DNA of 7,949 nt from Balneolales bacterium (lineage in GTDB: Bacteria > Bacteroidota > Rhodothermia > Balneolales > Natronogracilivirgulaceae), in contig SKNL01000020.1 of assembly GCA_007120555.1 (NCBI GenBank), positions 1 through 7,949 on the forward strand, given 5' to 3'. A program made the position numbers and the translations under genes. Shown in pieces: positions 1 to 5,659 of this stretch. The notes under the pieces were generated by a model. It saw only the letters and a list, made by a program, of their open reading frames with translations. It searched no databases and was not told the origin of the DNA. Within the stretch, counting starts at the first letter, position 1, and every line of letters starts with the position of its first letter.

Positions 1-3
1 CAT

Positions 4-384
4 ATGAGCAAGTTCAGGTTCAAAGGTCTCAACCACATCACACTGCGGGTAAACAATATTGAAAAGGCCGAGCAGTTTTACAGTGACTTGCTTGGATTTG
101 AGATCGAGAAGAAAATGGGACGAAGTATGACCGTCTACCGCATTGGGAAAGACTCCCTGGTCCTGGTGGAAGCCGAGACCGAATACGAAAAAGCTTCAAA
201 AGATTACCGTGTGGATCATTTCGGTTTTTTTGTGGATACGCCTGAGCAGGTGGATGAACTGGCCGGCTTTTTCCGCGAGCAGGAGGTTACCATTCTCAGC
301 GGTCCATCCAACCGCAAAAACGGCCGCTTCGTGTTCATTTCCGATCCCGACGGAAACATGATCGAGATATTCAACGAGTCGTGA
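4..384 (+). CDS. VOC family protein (glyoxalase/bleomycin-resistance/dioxygenase fold)
   Basis: A 126-residue protein with one vicinal-oxygen-chelate module pair. It opens with the typical strand GLNHITLRV (residues 8-16, His11), followed by the helix KAEQFYSDLLGF (21-32). The second half begins with DHFGFFVD (71-78, His72) and ends with FISDPDGNMIEIF (111-123, Glu121). His11, His72 and Glu121 sit where this superfamily binds its divalent metal; Glu56 in the central strand could be a fourth ligand. The length is usual for a single-domain member. Substrate cannot be told from sequence: the family includes glyoxalase I, fosfomycin thiol transferases, extradiol dioxygenases and epimerases. It is probably cytosolic, with no signal peptide or membrane segment. 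The ATG at 4 is only three bases from the window edge, so its ribosome binding site cannot be judged. It precedes hrcA on the same strand by 107 bp, but nothing ties it to heat shock. Confidence 0.88.
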   Translation: MSKFRFKGLNHITLRVNNIEKAEQFYSDLLGFEIEKKMGRSMTVYRIGKDSLVLVEAETEYEKASKDYRVDHFGFFVDTPEQVDELAGFFREQEVTILSGPSNRKNGRFVFISDPDGNMIEIFNES

Positions 385-410
385 CGCGCAAATAGCTGCT
401 AAAGTCCGTC

Positions 411-447
411 AAGATCACCAGAATCATTTCAATTGACGTGATTTTTT
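411..447 (+). terminator. possible weak terminator after the VOC gene
   Basis: AAGATCAC (411-418) can pair with GTGATTTT (438-445, with one G-U) across a 19-base loop, and a run of six T (442-447) forms its 3' side. The stem is short and A/U-rich, so this is a weak candidate. An alternative pairing, CGTCAA (407-412) with TTGACG (433-438), is mutually exclusive with it apart from a pseudoknot. Confidence 0.25.
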
Positions 448-460
448 ATTAACTTACTTA
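433..460 (+). promoter_or_regulatory. candidate hrcA promoter
   Basis: TTGACG (433-438) resembles a -35 hexamer. TACTTA (455-460), 16 bp downstream, is a poor -10. The 107-bp gap must hold the hrcA promoter unless hrcA is read through from the VOC gene. I saw no clear Bacteroidota-type TAnnTTTG element and no CIRCE dyad (TTAGCACTC-N9-GAGTGCTAA) in this gap. Confidence 0.22.
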
Positions 461-491
461 GCTGTAAAAGTTTCCAAAATCACAGAACGAA

Positions 492-1544
492 ATGAGATTA
501 TCCGGGTTTTCCGAACTGACACATCGTGAACAGGAGGTACTCAGGTATATCATCCAGAACTTCATTGTGACGGCCAGTCCGGTCGCTTCGAAAACTCTGG
601 TTGACCGGTACCGGCTGAACATCAGTTCCGCCACGGTCCGCAATGCCATGAACAGCCTGGAAAGCAAGGGCCTTCTGGATCATCCCCATACCTCGTCGGG
701 ACGCATACCGACGGAGGACGGGTACCGGCTCTATGTCAATTCCCTGATGCAGGTCTCGGTGCTCAGCAAGGAGGAGGGCCAGATCCTGGATACCATCCGG
801 ACCTATCTGTCAACGGACGTGGACGAAGCGGTGCAGTCAGCCGCACGCATCCTTGCCCGGCTTTCCAACCTGCTGGCGGTCGTGATCGCCCCCAAACTGG
901 CACATGGTGTCTTCCGGAAGATCGAACTGGTGTCCATTAGCTCCAACCGGATACTGGTGGTGCTGACCATTGAAAGCGGTATCATCAAAACCCTGACGGT
1001 GGAAGTTCAGACCCAGATAAGTCCGGCAGAAATGGAGCGCGTTGCCCGCTTTCTCAATGAGCGGCTGCACGGCTACAAACTCAGCGAAATCACGAATAAA
1101 ATCGACGAAATGCTGGCCGGCTTTGACGGTGACGTCTCATCGGGGCTGATACGCGTGTTCCTGGACAGTGCCGATACCATCTTCGACGACCGGCAACTTC
1201 GGAAATTCCATTTCGGCGGTGTCGAATACATGGCGCTGCAACCCGAATTCAGCGACCTCAGCAACTACAAAGGCATTGTGGAGCTGCTGGAAAACGAGGA
1301 CATGATCATCCACCTGTTCGATGAAAACGAAGCGAAGCAGGATAACCGCGAGGTGCAGATCCGGATCGGAAAAGAGAACAAGATCCAGCAGGTGGAGCAA
1401 TGCAGCGTGGTGTCAGCCAATTATCACTATGGCGGCATCAAAGGAACGATCGGACTTGTAGGACCGACACGCATGAATTACAGCAGAATGGTGGCACTGG
1501 TGGAACAGCTTGCCAACCGGCTCAACCTGTTCAATCCCGGATGA
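492..1544 (+). CDS. hrcA: Heat-inducible transcription repressor HrcA
   Basis: A 350-residue protein of the usual HrcA length. HrcA binds the CIRCE operator as a dimer and represses chaperone operons, its folding being helped by GroEL; this is family knowledge. The N-terminal winged helix is very typical: LTHREQEVLRYII (9-21), the recognition-helix region ISSATVRNAMNSLESKGLL (44-62) and the wing HTSSGRIPTEDGYRLYV (66-82). The centre (about 100-310) is the GAF-like and dimerisation part and is less conserved. The C-terminal signature GTIGLVGPTRMNYSRMV is at 318-334. The ATG at 492 is chosen because the domain begins a few residues later and the sequence before it (cacagaacgaa) has no alternative start with a better ribosome site. 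It heads hrcA-grpE-dnaJ, but 298 bp separate it from grpE. Autoregulation through CIRCE would be expected, yet no CIRCE copy is visible here. Confidence 0.97.
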   Translation: MRLSGFSELTHREQEVLRYIIQNFIVTASPVASKTLVDRYRLNISSATVRNAMNSLESKGLLDHPHTSSGRIPTEDGYRLYVNSLMQVSVLSKEEGQILDTIRTYLSTDVDEAVQSAARILARLSNLLAVVIAPKLAHGVFRKIELVSISSNRILVVLTIESGIIKTLTVEVQTQISPAEMERVARFLNERLHGYKLSEITNKIDEMLAGFDGDVSSGLIRVFLDSADTIFDDRQLRKFHFGGVEYMALQPEFSDLSNYKGIVELLENEDMIIHLFDENEAKQDNREVQIRIGKENKIQQVEQCSVVSANYHYGGIKGTIGLVGPTRMNYSRMVALVEQLANRLNLFNPG

Positions 1545-1656
1545 TGCCGGTTCACGTTGCATCACGGCACAAAATTGCGTGAGCACACGATCGTTACACC
1601 ATCATTGACCACCCGGGAACAGCACGTCTGTTTTCCCAAATGAATGAAATCGCAAG

Positions 1657-1704
1657 AACACTTTTCAGATCAGCAACATGATGAACCGAAGGTCACGAAG
1701 TGTT
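1657..1704. repeat. inverted repeat AACACTT...AAGTGTT
   Basis: AACACTT (1657-1663) and AAGTGTT (1698-1704) are perfect 7-bp inverted arms separated by 34 bases, followed by an A-rich stretch (1705-1719). The CACT/AGTG core vaguely recalls a CIRCE half-site, but the spacing is 34 rather than 9 and the outer bases differ, so I do not call it CIRCE. It may be a leader hairpin or chance. Confidence 0.35.
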
Positions 1705-1752
1705 ACAAAAATTAAAAACAGATGCCCAGTGAAACGCGTAAGCGAAATGAAC

Positions 1753-1799
1753 ATGGCAGCCTCCGGTTGACACACAGGGGAATGATCAAATCCTGCCAT
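1753..1799. repeat. inverted repeat ATGGCAG...CTGCCAT upstream of grpE
   Basis: ATGGCAG (1753-1759) and CTGCCAT (1793-1799) are perfect 7-bp inverted arms with 33 bases between. Inside them CCTC (1760-1763) can pair with GGGG (1777-1780), which would extend the stem on one side. The right arm ends 43 bases before the grpE ATG, so a leader structure affecting grpE-dnaJ expression is possible but unproven. Confidence 0.35.
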
Positions 1800-1842
1800 A
1801 TGAGTTCATTCTGTCCTTATGAATCTAAATTGATTTCAACTG

Positions 1843-2418
1843 ATGAAACCTATTGACAAGAAAACGAATGAGATGGACGCGGCTTCGACCGGCAGCGGCC
1901 ACCCCGCTTCAGAGGGCACCTCGGAAAAAGACGACCCGCGCGAGGAGCACATGCTGGATCCGGATAAGGAAATAGCACGGCTGACGGAAGAACTGGCCCG
2001 TACGCGGGACAGTATGCTGCGCAAGGCGGCGGAGTTCGAGAACCTGAAACGCAGAACGCAAAAGGAAAAACTTCAGTTGTTTGAGGAAGCGCGTGCCGAT
2101 GCGGTCTCGCGTTTTCTCCCGATTCGCGAAGACCTCAAACGCAGCGTCGAGGCCTCCGAAGGAAAAGACCTGGAGAAAGGATTTGTGGAAGGTCTGAAAC
2201 TGGTCCTTTCCAATTTCGAACGTGTGCTCAGGGATTATGACGTGGAAGTCATTGAGGAAACCGGCATCCCGTTTGATGTGGATAAACATGATGCCATGCT
2301 CATCCAGCCGGCACCGGATGAATCCACCGAAAGCAATACCGTGCTCCAGGTCATGGAACCGGGCTACAAAATCGGTGACCGTGTCATCAGGCATGCAAAG
2401 GTAATAGTCAGTCAATAA
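1843..2418 (+). CDS. grpE: Nucleotide exchange factor GrpE
   Basis: A 191-residue GrpE, the cytosolic dimer that releases ADP from DnaK and so resets the DnaK-DnaJ folding cycle. Residues 1-40 are a charged, low-conservation tail. Residues about 40-100 form the long coiled-coil helix with the family segment LRKAAEFENLKRRTQKEK (59-76). The C-terminal beta-domain that contacts DnaK carries the signature FDVDKHDAMLIQ (144-155), then NTVLQVMEPGYKIGDRVIRH (165-184) and ends KVIVSQ. The ATG at 1843 is chosen because an in-frame TGA lies at 1831-1833 with no start between; Met11 is a possible later start. No Shine-Dalgarno precedes it. The stop lies seven bases before dnaJ, so the two are surely co-transcribed. 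grpE may have its own promoter in the 298-bp gap after hrcA. Confidence 0.97.
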   Translation: MKPIDKKTNEMDAASTGSGHPASEGTSEKDDPREEHMLDPDKEIARLTEELARTRDSMLRKAAEFENLKRRTQKEKLQLFEEARADAVSRFLPIREDLKRSVEASEGKDLEKGFVEGLKLVLSNFERVLRDYDVEVIEETGIPFDVDKHDAMLIQPAPDESTESNTVLQVMEPGYKIGDRVIRHAKVIVSQ

Positions 2419-2425
2419 ACAAGAA

Positions 2426-3583
2426 ATGGCAAAAAGAGATTACTACGAGATTTTAGGCGTAAACAGGGATGTTGGAGACGCGGAGCTCAAACGGGCGTAC
2501 CGCAAAATGGCGATGAAATATCATCCCGACCGCAACTCCAACGATCCCGATGCGGAAAAGAAATTCAAGGAAGCTGCCGAGGCGTTTGAGGTGCTGAAAG
2601 ACCCGGATAAACGGGCCCGATACGACCAGTTCGGTCATGAGGGCCTGCGTGGCGCAGGCGGATTTGATGCGGATTTCCAGGATGTCAGCTTTGAGGATAT
2701 CTTCAGCCGGTTCAGCGATATTTTCGGCGGGGATATTTTCGGCGGAATGGGTGGACAGGGTCGCAGCCGCCGAAGGAATGGCACGGGCCAGCCCGGCGAG
2801 GACATGAAGATCAAACTTCAACTCTCCCTTGAGGAAATCGCATTCGGAACCGACCGGGAGATCAAGGTCAAGAAACAGATTGCCTGCGAAGAGTGCAACG
2901 GGACCGGAGCCGACTCTGAGGATGATTTCATGACCTGTGATACCTGCAACGGCGTCGGTGAAGTCCGGCAGGTAACCCGGACGATGTTCGGTCAGTTTGT
3001 CAACGTGCAGCCCTGCCCCACGTGCCACGGTGAAGGGCGCACCATCCGCAACAAGTGCCGGAAATGCCATGGGAACGGCCGCGTCAAAGGAGAAGAGACC
3101 GTCAAGATCCAGATTCCAAGCGGGGTCAGCAAAGGCAATTACATCAGTCTGAGGGGACAGGGGCATGCCGGCATCCGGGGTGGAGAACCGGGAACCCTGA
3201 TCGTGCTCATCGAGGAAAAAGAGCATGAACATTTCCGTCGTGAAGGTGACAATATCTACTACGACCTCAATATCAGCATCCCCGATGCGGTCATGGGAAC
3301 AACTACGGAAGTTCCGACACTGAAAGGCAAAGCCCGCATCAAGATCGATCCGGGGACCCAGCCCGGGAAAATGCTCCGGATGAAGGAGAAAGGGATCAAA
3401 GGCCTTAATACGCACAAGTTCGGCGATCAGTTTGTCCGGGTGCAGGTATTCATTCCGACCAAGCTCACCGAGGAGGAAAAGAAGCATATCCAGGCCCTGA
3501 GCGAATCGAAAAACTTCAACCCCGCCCACAGCAAAGAGGTCAGGGAAAACCTGTTCGAGCGGGTTAAATCGGTCTTTTCCTGA
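2426..3583 (+). CDS. dnaJ: Chaperone protein DnaJ (type I J-protein)
   Basis: A 385-residue complete type I DnaJ, which delivers unfolded substrates to DnaK and stimulates its ATPase. In order: J domain (about 4-70) with the essential HPD at 33-35; a Gly/Phe-rich linker (about 75-125) including DIFSRFSDIFGGDIFGGMGG (91-110); a zinc domain with four CxxCxGxG repeats (cysteines 154/157, 171/174, 197/200, 211/214), all intact; and the C-terminal substrate-binding and dimerisation domain, including VKIQIPSGVSKGNYISLRGQG from about 226 on. Length and domain order are normal. It starts seven bases after the grpE stop without a Shine-Dalgarno. No dnaK follows: the next genes are purine genes on the opposite strand, so dnaK must lie elsewhere. 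A strong GC-rich dyad just after its stop probably ends the transcript. Confidence 0.98.
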   Translation: MAKRDYYEILGVNRDVGDAELKRAYRKMAMKYHPDRNSNDPDAEKKFKEAAEAFEVLKDPDKRARYDQFGHEGLRGAGGFDADFQDVSFEDIFSRFSDIFGGDIFGGMGGQGRSRRRNGTGQPGEDMKIKLQLSLEEIAFGTDREIKVKKQIACEECNGTGADSEDDFMTCDTCNGVGEVRQVTRTMFGQFVNVQPCPTCHGEGRTIRNKCRKCHGNGRVKGEETVKIQIPSGVSKGNYISLRGQGHAGIRGGEPGTLIVLIEEKEHEHFRREGDNIYYDLNISIPDAVMGTTTEVPTLKGKARIKIDPGTQPGKMLRMKEKGIKGLNTHKFGDQFVRVQVFIPTKLTEEEKKHIQALSESKNFNPAHSKEVRENLFERVKSVFS

Positions 3584-3591
3584 GTGCGCGC

Positions 3592-3633
3592 CGGTCCGGC
3601 CGGACTGTTTCAGCAGGATTCCCGGCCGGACTG
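3592..3633. terminator. GC-rich dyad between convergent dnaJ and purE, likely bidirectional terminator
   Basis: Bases 3592-3603 can pair with 3622-3633: 12 bp including one G-U, with CCGGCCGG in each arm, across an 18-base loop (3604-3621). It starts nine bases after the dnaJ stop and lies within 65 bases downstream of the purE stop on the other strand. No T-run follows on either side, so it is not a textbook intrinsic terminator, but the position between two convergent genes fits transcript ending or 3'-end protection. Confidence 0.5.
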
Positions 3634-3667
3634 TTTCAGCAGGATTCCGCCCGGCTATTTCAGCAGG
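3596..3667. repeat. 26-bp tandem repeat, two perfect copies plus a decayed third overlapping the purE 3' end
   Basis: Two identical 26-bp units beginning CCGGCCGGACTG and ending CAGGATTC lie at 3596-3621 and 3622-3647. A third, decayed copy with two bases missing spans about 3648-3667 and shares TTTCAGCAGG. This third copy contains the purE stop codon (3655-3657) and the last codons of purE (Leu-Leu-Lys), so the array looks like a duplication of the purE 3' end, or purE now ends in the array. Confidence 0.9.
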
Positions 3668-4155
3668 TCGTTTTTCCTTAGCGAAGCATCCCGTTGCGCG
3701 TCCCGCCATTGTGCCAGCTTGTCGGCCAGTTCCCGGTCATGGACCGCGAGGATCTGCAGGGCAAGAAGTCCGGCATTCATGGCATTGTCGATCGCCACAG
3801 TCGCCACCGGGACACCGCGCGGCATCTGGACGATGGACAGCAGACTGTCCATGCCCTTGAGGTGCCGGGTGGATACCGGAACACCGATAACCGGCAGCGT
3901 CGTATGGGCGGCGACCATGCCCGGCAGATGCGCAGCGCCTCCGGCACCGGCTATGATCACACCAAACCCGTTTTCCCGGGCCCTGGTTGCGAAATCCGCC
4001 ATATGGACCGGGGTCCGGTGGGCTGATACCACCGCTTTTTCCACAACAGCGCCAAATTGATCGCAGATCTCGGCCGCCGCCTTCATTACGGGCCAGTCAG
4101 AGTCGCTGCCCATGATCACGGCCACTTTGATGGAAGAAGTATCTTTTTGAGTCAT
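3655..4155 (-). CDS. purE: N5-carboxyaminoimidazole ribonucleotide mutase PurE (class I)
   Basis: A 166-residue class I PurE, which interconverts N5-CAIR and CAIR in IMP synthesis without a cofactor; the family forms octamers in the cytosol. The substrate-binding motifs are complete: MGSDSDW (15-21), SAHRTP (44-49, His46) and AGAGGAAHLPGM (69-80, His76), then PVSTRHLKGMDSLLSIVQMP (93-112) and GVPVATVAIDNAMNAGLLA. The neighbour purK supports class I rather than the direct AIR-carboxylating class II. The ATG at 4153-4155 gives the standard N-terminus SSIKVAVIMGSDSD; upstream in this frame there is no start before a stop. The start has no Shine-Dalgarno and sits in a run of six A. The 72-bp gap to purK holds a 21-codon GTG open frame whose TGA overlaps the purE ATG (ATGA). 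The last codons and the TAG stop lie in a decayed copy of the 26-bp tandem repeat. Confidence 0.97.
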   Translation of the reverse strand: MTQKDTSSIKVAVIMGSDSDWPVMKAAAEICDQFGAVVEKAVVSAHRTPVHMADFATRARENGFGVIIAGAGGAAHLPGMVAAHTTLPVIGVPVSTRHLKGMDSLLSIVQMPRGVPVATVAIDNAMNAGLLALQILAVHDRELADKLAQWRDAQRDASLRKNDLLK

Positions 4156-4227
4156 TTTTTCAGAATGGATTTCATGGTTTCGGCTGATGCGGTTGGATGG
4201 GTGTCACGGATGGTCACAGCACGGAGG

Positions 4228-5487
4228 TCAGAGGACAATTTTTGAGGCCAGCTCAGCCGCTTTCCCGGCCGTTTCCACCAGCTCATCGCCAAGTACGGTC
4301 AGATGCCCCATTTTCCGTCCGATCCGGCTCGACTGCTTTCCATAGATATGCAGGTGCGTCTCATCTGCATACCAAAGCTCTTCAGGGACATCAGCAACAG
4401 CCGGACCATTACGCACGCCCAGGATGTTTTCCATGACCGCAACGGGGAAGCGCATATTTGCAGGCCCCAGCGGCAGTCCGGCAACGGCCCGCACATGGTT
4501 TTCAAATTGCGAGGTAATGCACCCCTCGATCGTGTAATGGCCCGAATTATGCGGCCGGGGCGCCGATTCGTTCAGATACAGCCGCCCGTCGTCAGTGAGG
4601 AAAAACTCAAAAGCGAACAGGCCAATTCCGTCAACAGCCTCCACGGCCTGAAGCGCGAGCTGGCGGGCCTCACCGGCTATCATTTTGTCGATGGGGGCCG
4701 GAGCAATCACCGTCTTGCAGATATGGCCTTGCTGAATGGTCTCACAACAGGGATAAACGACCGTCCCCGTATGATTGCGGGCAACCTGGACCGCCAGCTC
4801 CTTATGGAACGGGATAAACGCTTCTGCGATCAGCTCGTGACCCGCATCACCCCCGAGTGAAACAAAGGCATCGTTGATCCCGCCGGCATTGTATACCGTC
4901 CGGTTGCCGTACCCGTCGTATCCGCCCTTGGATGATTTGAGAACGAACGGGTATCCGTGCGCAACACCAAAGTCTGTAAGATCCCCGACAGAAGCCACCT
5001 TCTTATATGGCGTTACGGGAATGCCGGCCTTCCGGAACGTCTCCTTTTCCAGCCACTTCGACTCAAGCTGCAGAAAGGATGAAGGCGACGGCCACATGGG
5101 TGTTTCGGATTTCTCGCGGACCCGCAAAAGCAGATCCCCGTCCAGAAACTCGTTTTCCAGCGTAACCACATCGCACTCCCGTGCAAAGCGCACCAGCGCC
5201 TCCTCATCACCAAATCCTCCGGCATATCGAAGCGGTGTCATCCACTCAAGCGGCTGAAGGGCGGCGGTTATGTCCGGTACAGCACCGGAGTGCCGGCCCC
5301 GGTTGCTTCCGGGTCCCGAACCTCCCGTTCCCGAATTTACGGATCCCGTATTTCCGGATCCCGAAAATACGGCGGCCCTCATGCCCAACCGCATAACAAC
5401 GGCCGCGGACATGCGGGCCAGCTGCCCGGCTCCCAGAAAACCGATGGTGGTTTCGGCTGACAATGGTAACATGGAATTCTTGTTCAT
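4228..5487 (-). CDS. purK: N5-carboxyaminoimidazole ribonucleotide synthase PurK
   Basis: A 419-residue ATP-grasp enzyme that makes N5-CAIR from AIR, ATP and bicarbonate, handing the product to PurE. The N-terminal Rossmann-like domain opens with IGFLGAGQLARM (15-26). The ATP-grasp domain shows KWLEKETFRKAGIPV (144-158), FVLKSSKGGYDGYGNR (181-196), FAFEFFLTDDGRLYLNE (291-307) and the PurK signature APRPHNSGHYTIEGC (309-323), and the protein ends with GRKMGHL (390-396) and a closing helix. It is longer than most PurK proteins (about 355-390). The excess is a Gly/Ser-rich insert (about 42-65, blurred to about 80) after the second beta strand, encoded by a 15-bp tandem repeat. Catalytic motifs are intact, so I expect it to be active. 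Start ATG at 5485-5487; Met6 is an alternative. Gene order purK-purE is the reverse of E. coli purEK. Confidence 0.95.
   Translation of the reverse strand: MNKNSMLPLSAETTIGFLGAGQLARMSAAVVMRLGMRAAVFSGSGNTGSVNSGTGGSGPGSNRGRHSGAVPDITAALQPLEWMTPLRYAGGFGDEEALVRFARECDVVTLENEFLDGDLLLRVREKSETPMWPSPSSFLQLESKWLEKETFRKAGIPVTPYKKVASVGDLTDFGVAHGYPFVLKSSKGGYDGYGNRTVYNAGGINDAFVSLGGDAGHELIAEAFIPFHKELAVQVARNHTGTVVYPCCETIQQGHICKTVIAPAPIDKMIAGEARQLALQAVEAVDGIGLFAFEFFLTDDGRLYLNESAPRPHNSGHYTIEGCITSQFENHVRAVAGLPLGPANMRFPVAVMENILGVRNGPAVADVPEELWYADETHLHIYGKQSSRIGRKMGHLTVLGDELVETAGKAAELASKIVL
5307..5366. repeat. 15-bp tandem repeat inside purK (four in-frame copies)
   Basis: Four head-to-tail units close to TTCCGGATCCCGAAT on the + strand lie at 5307-5321, 5322-5336, 5337-5351 and 5352-5366, with decayed traces on both sides. 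Read on the purK strand they encode five-residue repeats of the form x-S/T-G-x-G/V (residues about 41-60). The 15-bp period keeps the frame, which would let copy number change without breaking purK. Confidence 0.85.
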
Positions 5488-5513
5488 ACAGGTATAAAGC
5501 AGATAAAATGCCT

Positions 5514-5541
5514 ATTTTAAAATCTATAATACAGTATGCAA
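5514..5541 (-). promoter_or_regulatory. candidate purK promoter
   Basis: On the - strand, TTGCAT (5541 down to 5536) and TAAAAT (5519 down to 5514) are separated by 16 bp. TAAAAT is a 5/6 match to the -10 consensus, while the -35 is poor. It would start transcription roughly 20-25 bases before the purK ATG. TATTAT at 5531-5526 is an alternative -10. The region is clearly AT-rich compared with the flanking genes. Confidence 0.4.
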
Positions 5542-5549
5542 TACAGTAT
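5529..5549. promoter_or_regulatory. tandem operator-like motif ATACAGTAT-N3-ATACAGTAT
   Basis: The 9-bp near-palindrome ATACAGTAT (ATAC and GTAT arms around one base) occurs at 5529-5537 and again at 5541-5549, one 12-bp step apart. A third, eight-base match (ATACAGTA) is at 5585-5592. The two perfect copies flank and overlap the candidate purK -35, as expected for a repressor site. The regulator is unknown; it is not the E. coli PurR box and its spacing is not that of LexA. Confidence 0.45.
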
Positions 5550-5607
5550 ACATTTGGCAGACAGATCAGCCTGGCCACGGAAAAATACAGTAAATCCCGC
5601 AATAAAT

Positions 5608-5620
5608 GGGAACATTTCCC
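5608..5620. repeat. short dyad GGGAA-CAT-TTCCC in the prfA leader
   Basis: A perfect 5-bp inverted repeat with a three-base centre lies 40 bases upstream of the prfA ATG. It may be an operator or a small leader hairpin. No convincing prfA promoter is seen in 5550-5659: TTGGCA (5554-5559) is a good -35 match but has no -10 at the right distance. Confidence 0.3.
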
Positions 5621-5659
5621 CGTATTCTGACGGATACCCGGAATCACCGCTTTTAGCCC

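Larger units (their letters stand above)
1545..1842 (+). other. 298-bp hrcA-grpE intergenic leader region
   Basis: This gap is unusually long for an otherwise compact heat-shock cluster. Just after the hrcA stop, TCACG (1562-1566) and CGTGA (1578-1582) form a short stem with no T-run, so it is not a convincing terminator. ACGATCGT (1588-1595) and CCCGGG (1612-1617 region) are simple palindromes. Two 7-bp inverted repeats lie at 1657-1704 and 1753-1799. TTGACA (1767-1772) matches a -35 perfectly but has no suitable -10 at 16-18 bp. TATGAA (1818-1823) is a lone -10-like hexamer just before grpE. A 44-codon open frame runs from ATG 1722 to TGA 1854-1856, overlapping the grpE start. No tRNA or known RNA fold is recognised. 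Confidence 0.5.

Noticed and set aside
2453..3709. 418-codon open frame on the - strand opposite dnaJ
   Set aside because: It lies almost wholly antisense to a clear dnaJ with intact motifs, its product resembles no family I know, and the codon bias of dnaJ on GC-rich DNA readily leaves such open antisense frames.
4303..4860. 185-codon + strand frame over purK, and the 158-codon + strand frame over purE (3584-4060)
   Set aside because: Both are antisense shadows of well-conserved purine genes and have no recognisable domains or separate start signals.
5174..5180. Isolated GCACTC/GAGTGC-like CIRCE half-sites in purK (near 5174 and 5288)
   Set aside because: They are single half-sites inside coding sequence with no partner at the 9-bp spacing.
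5529..5549. LexA (SOS box) reading of the ATACAGTAT repeats
   Set aside because: An E. coli-type SOS box needs inverted CTGT and ACAG half-sites at fixed spacing; here the ACAG cores are direct repeats 12 bp apart.
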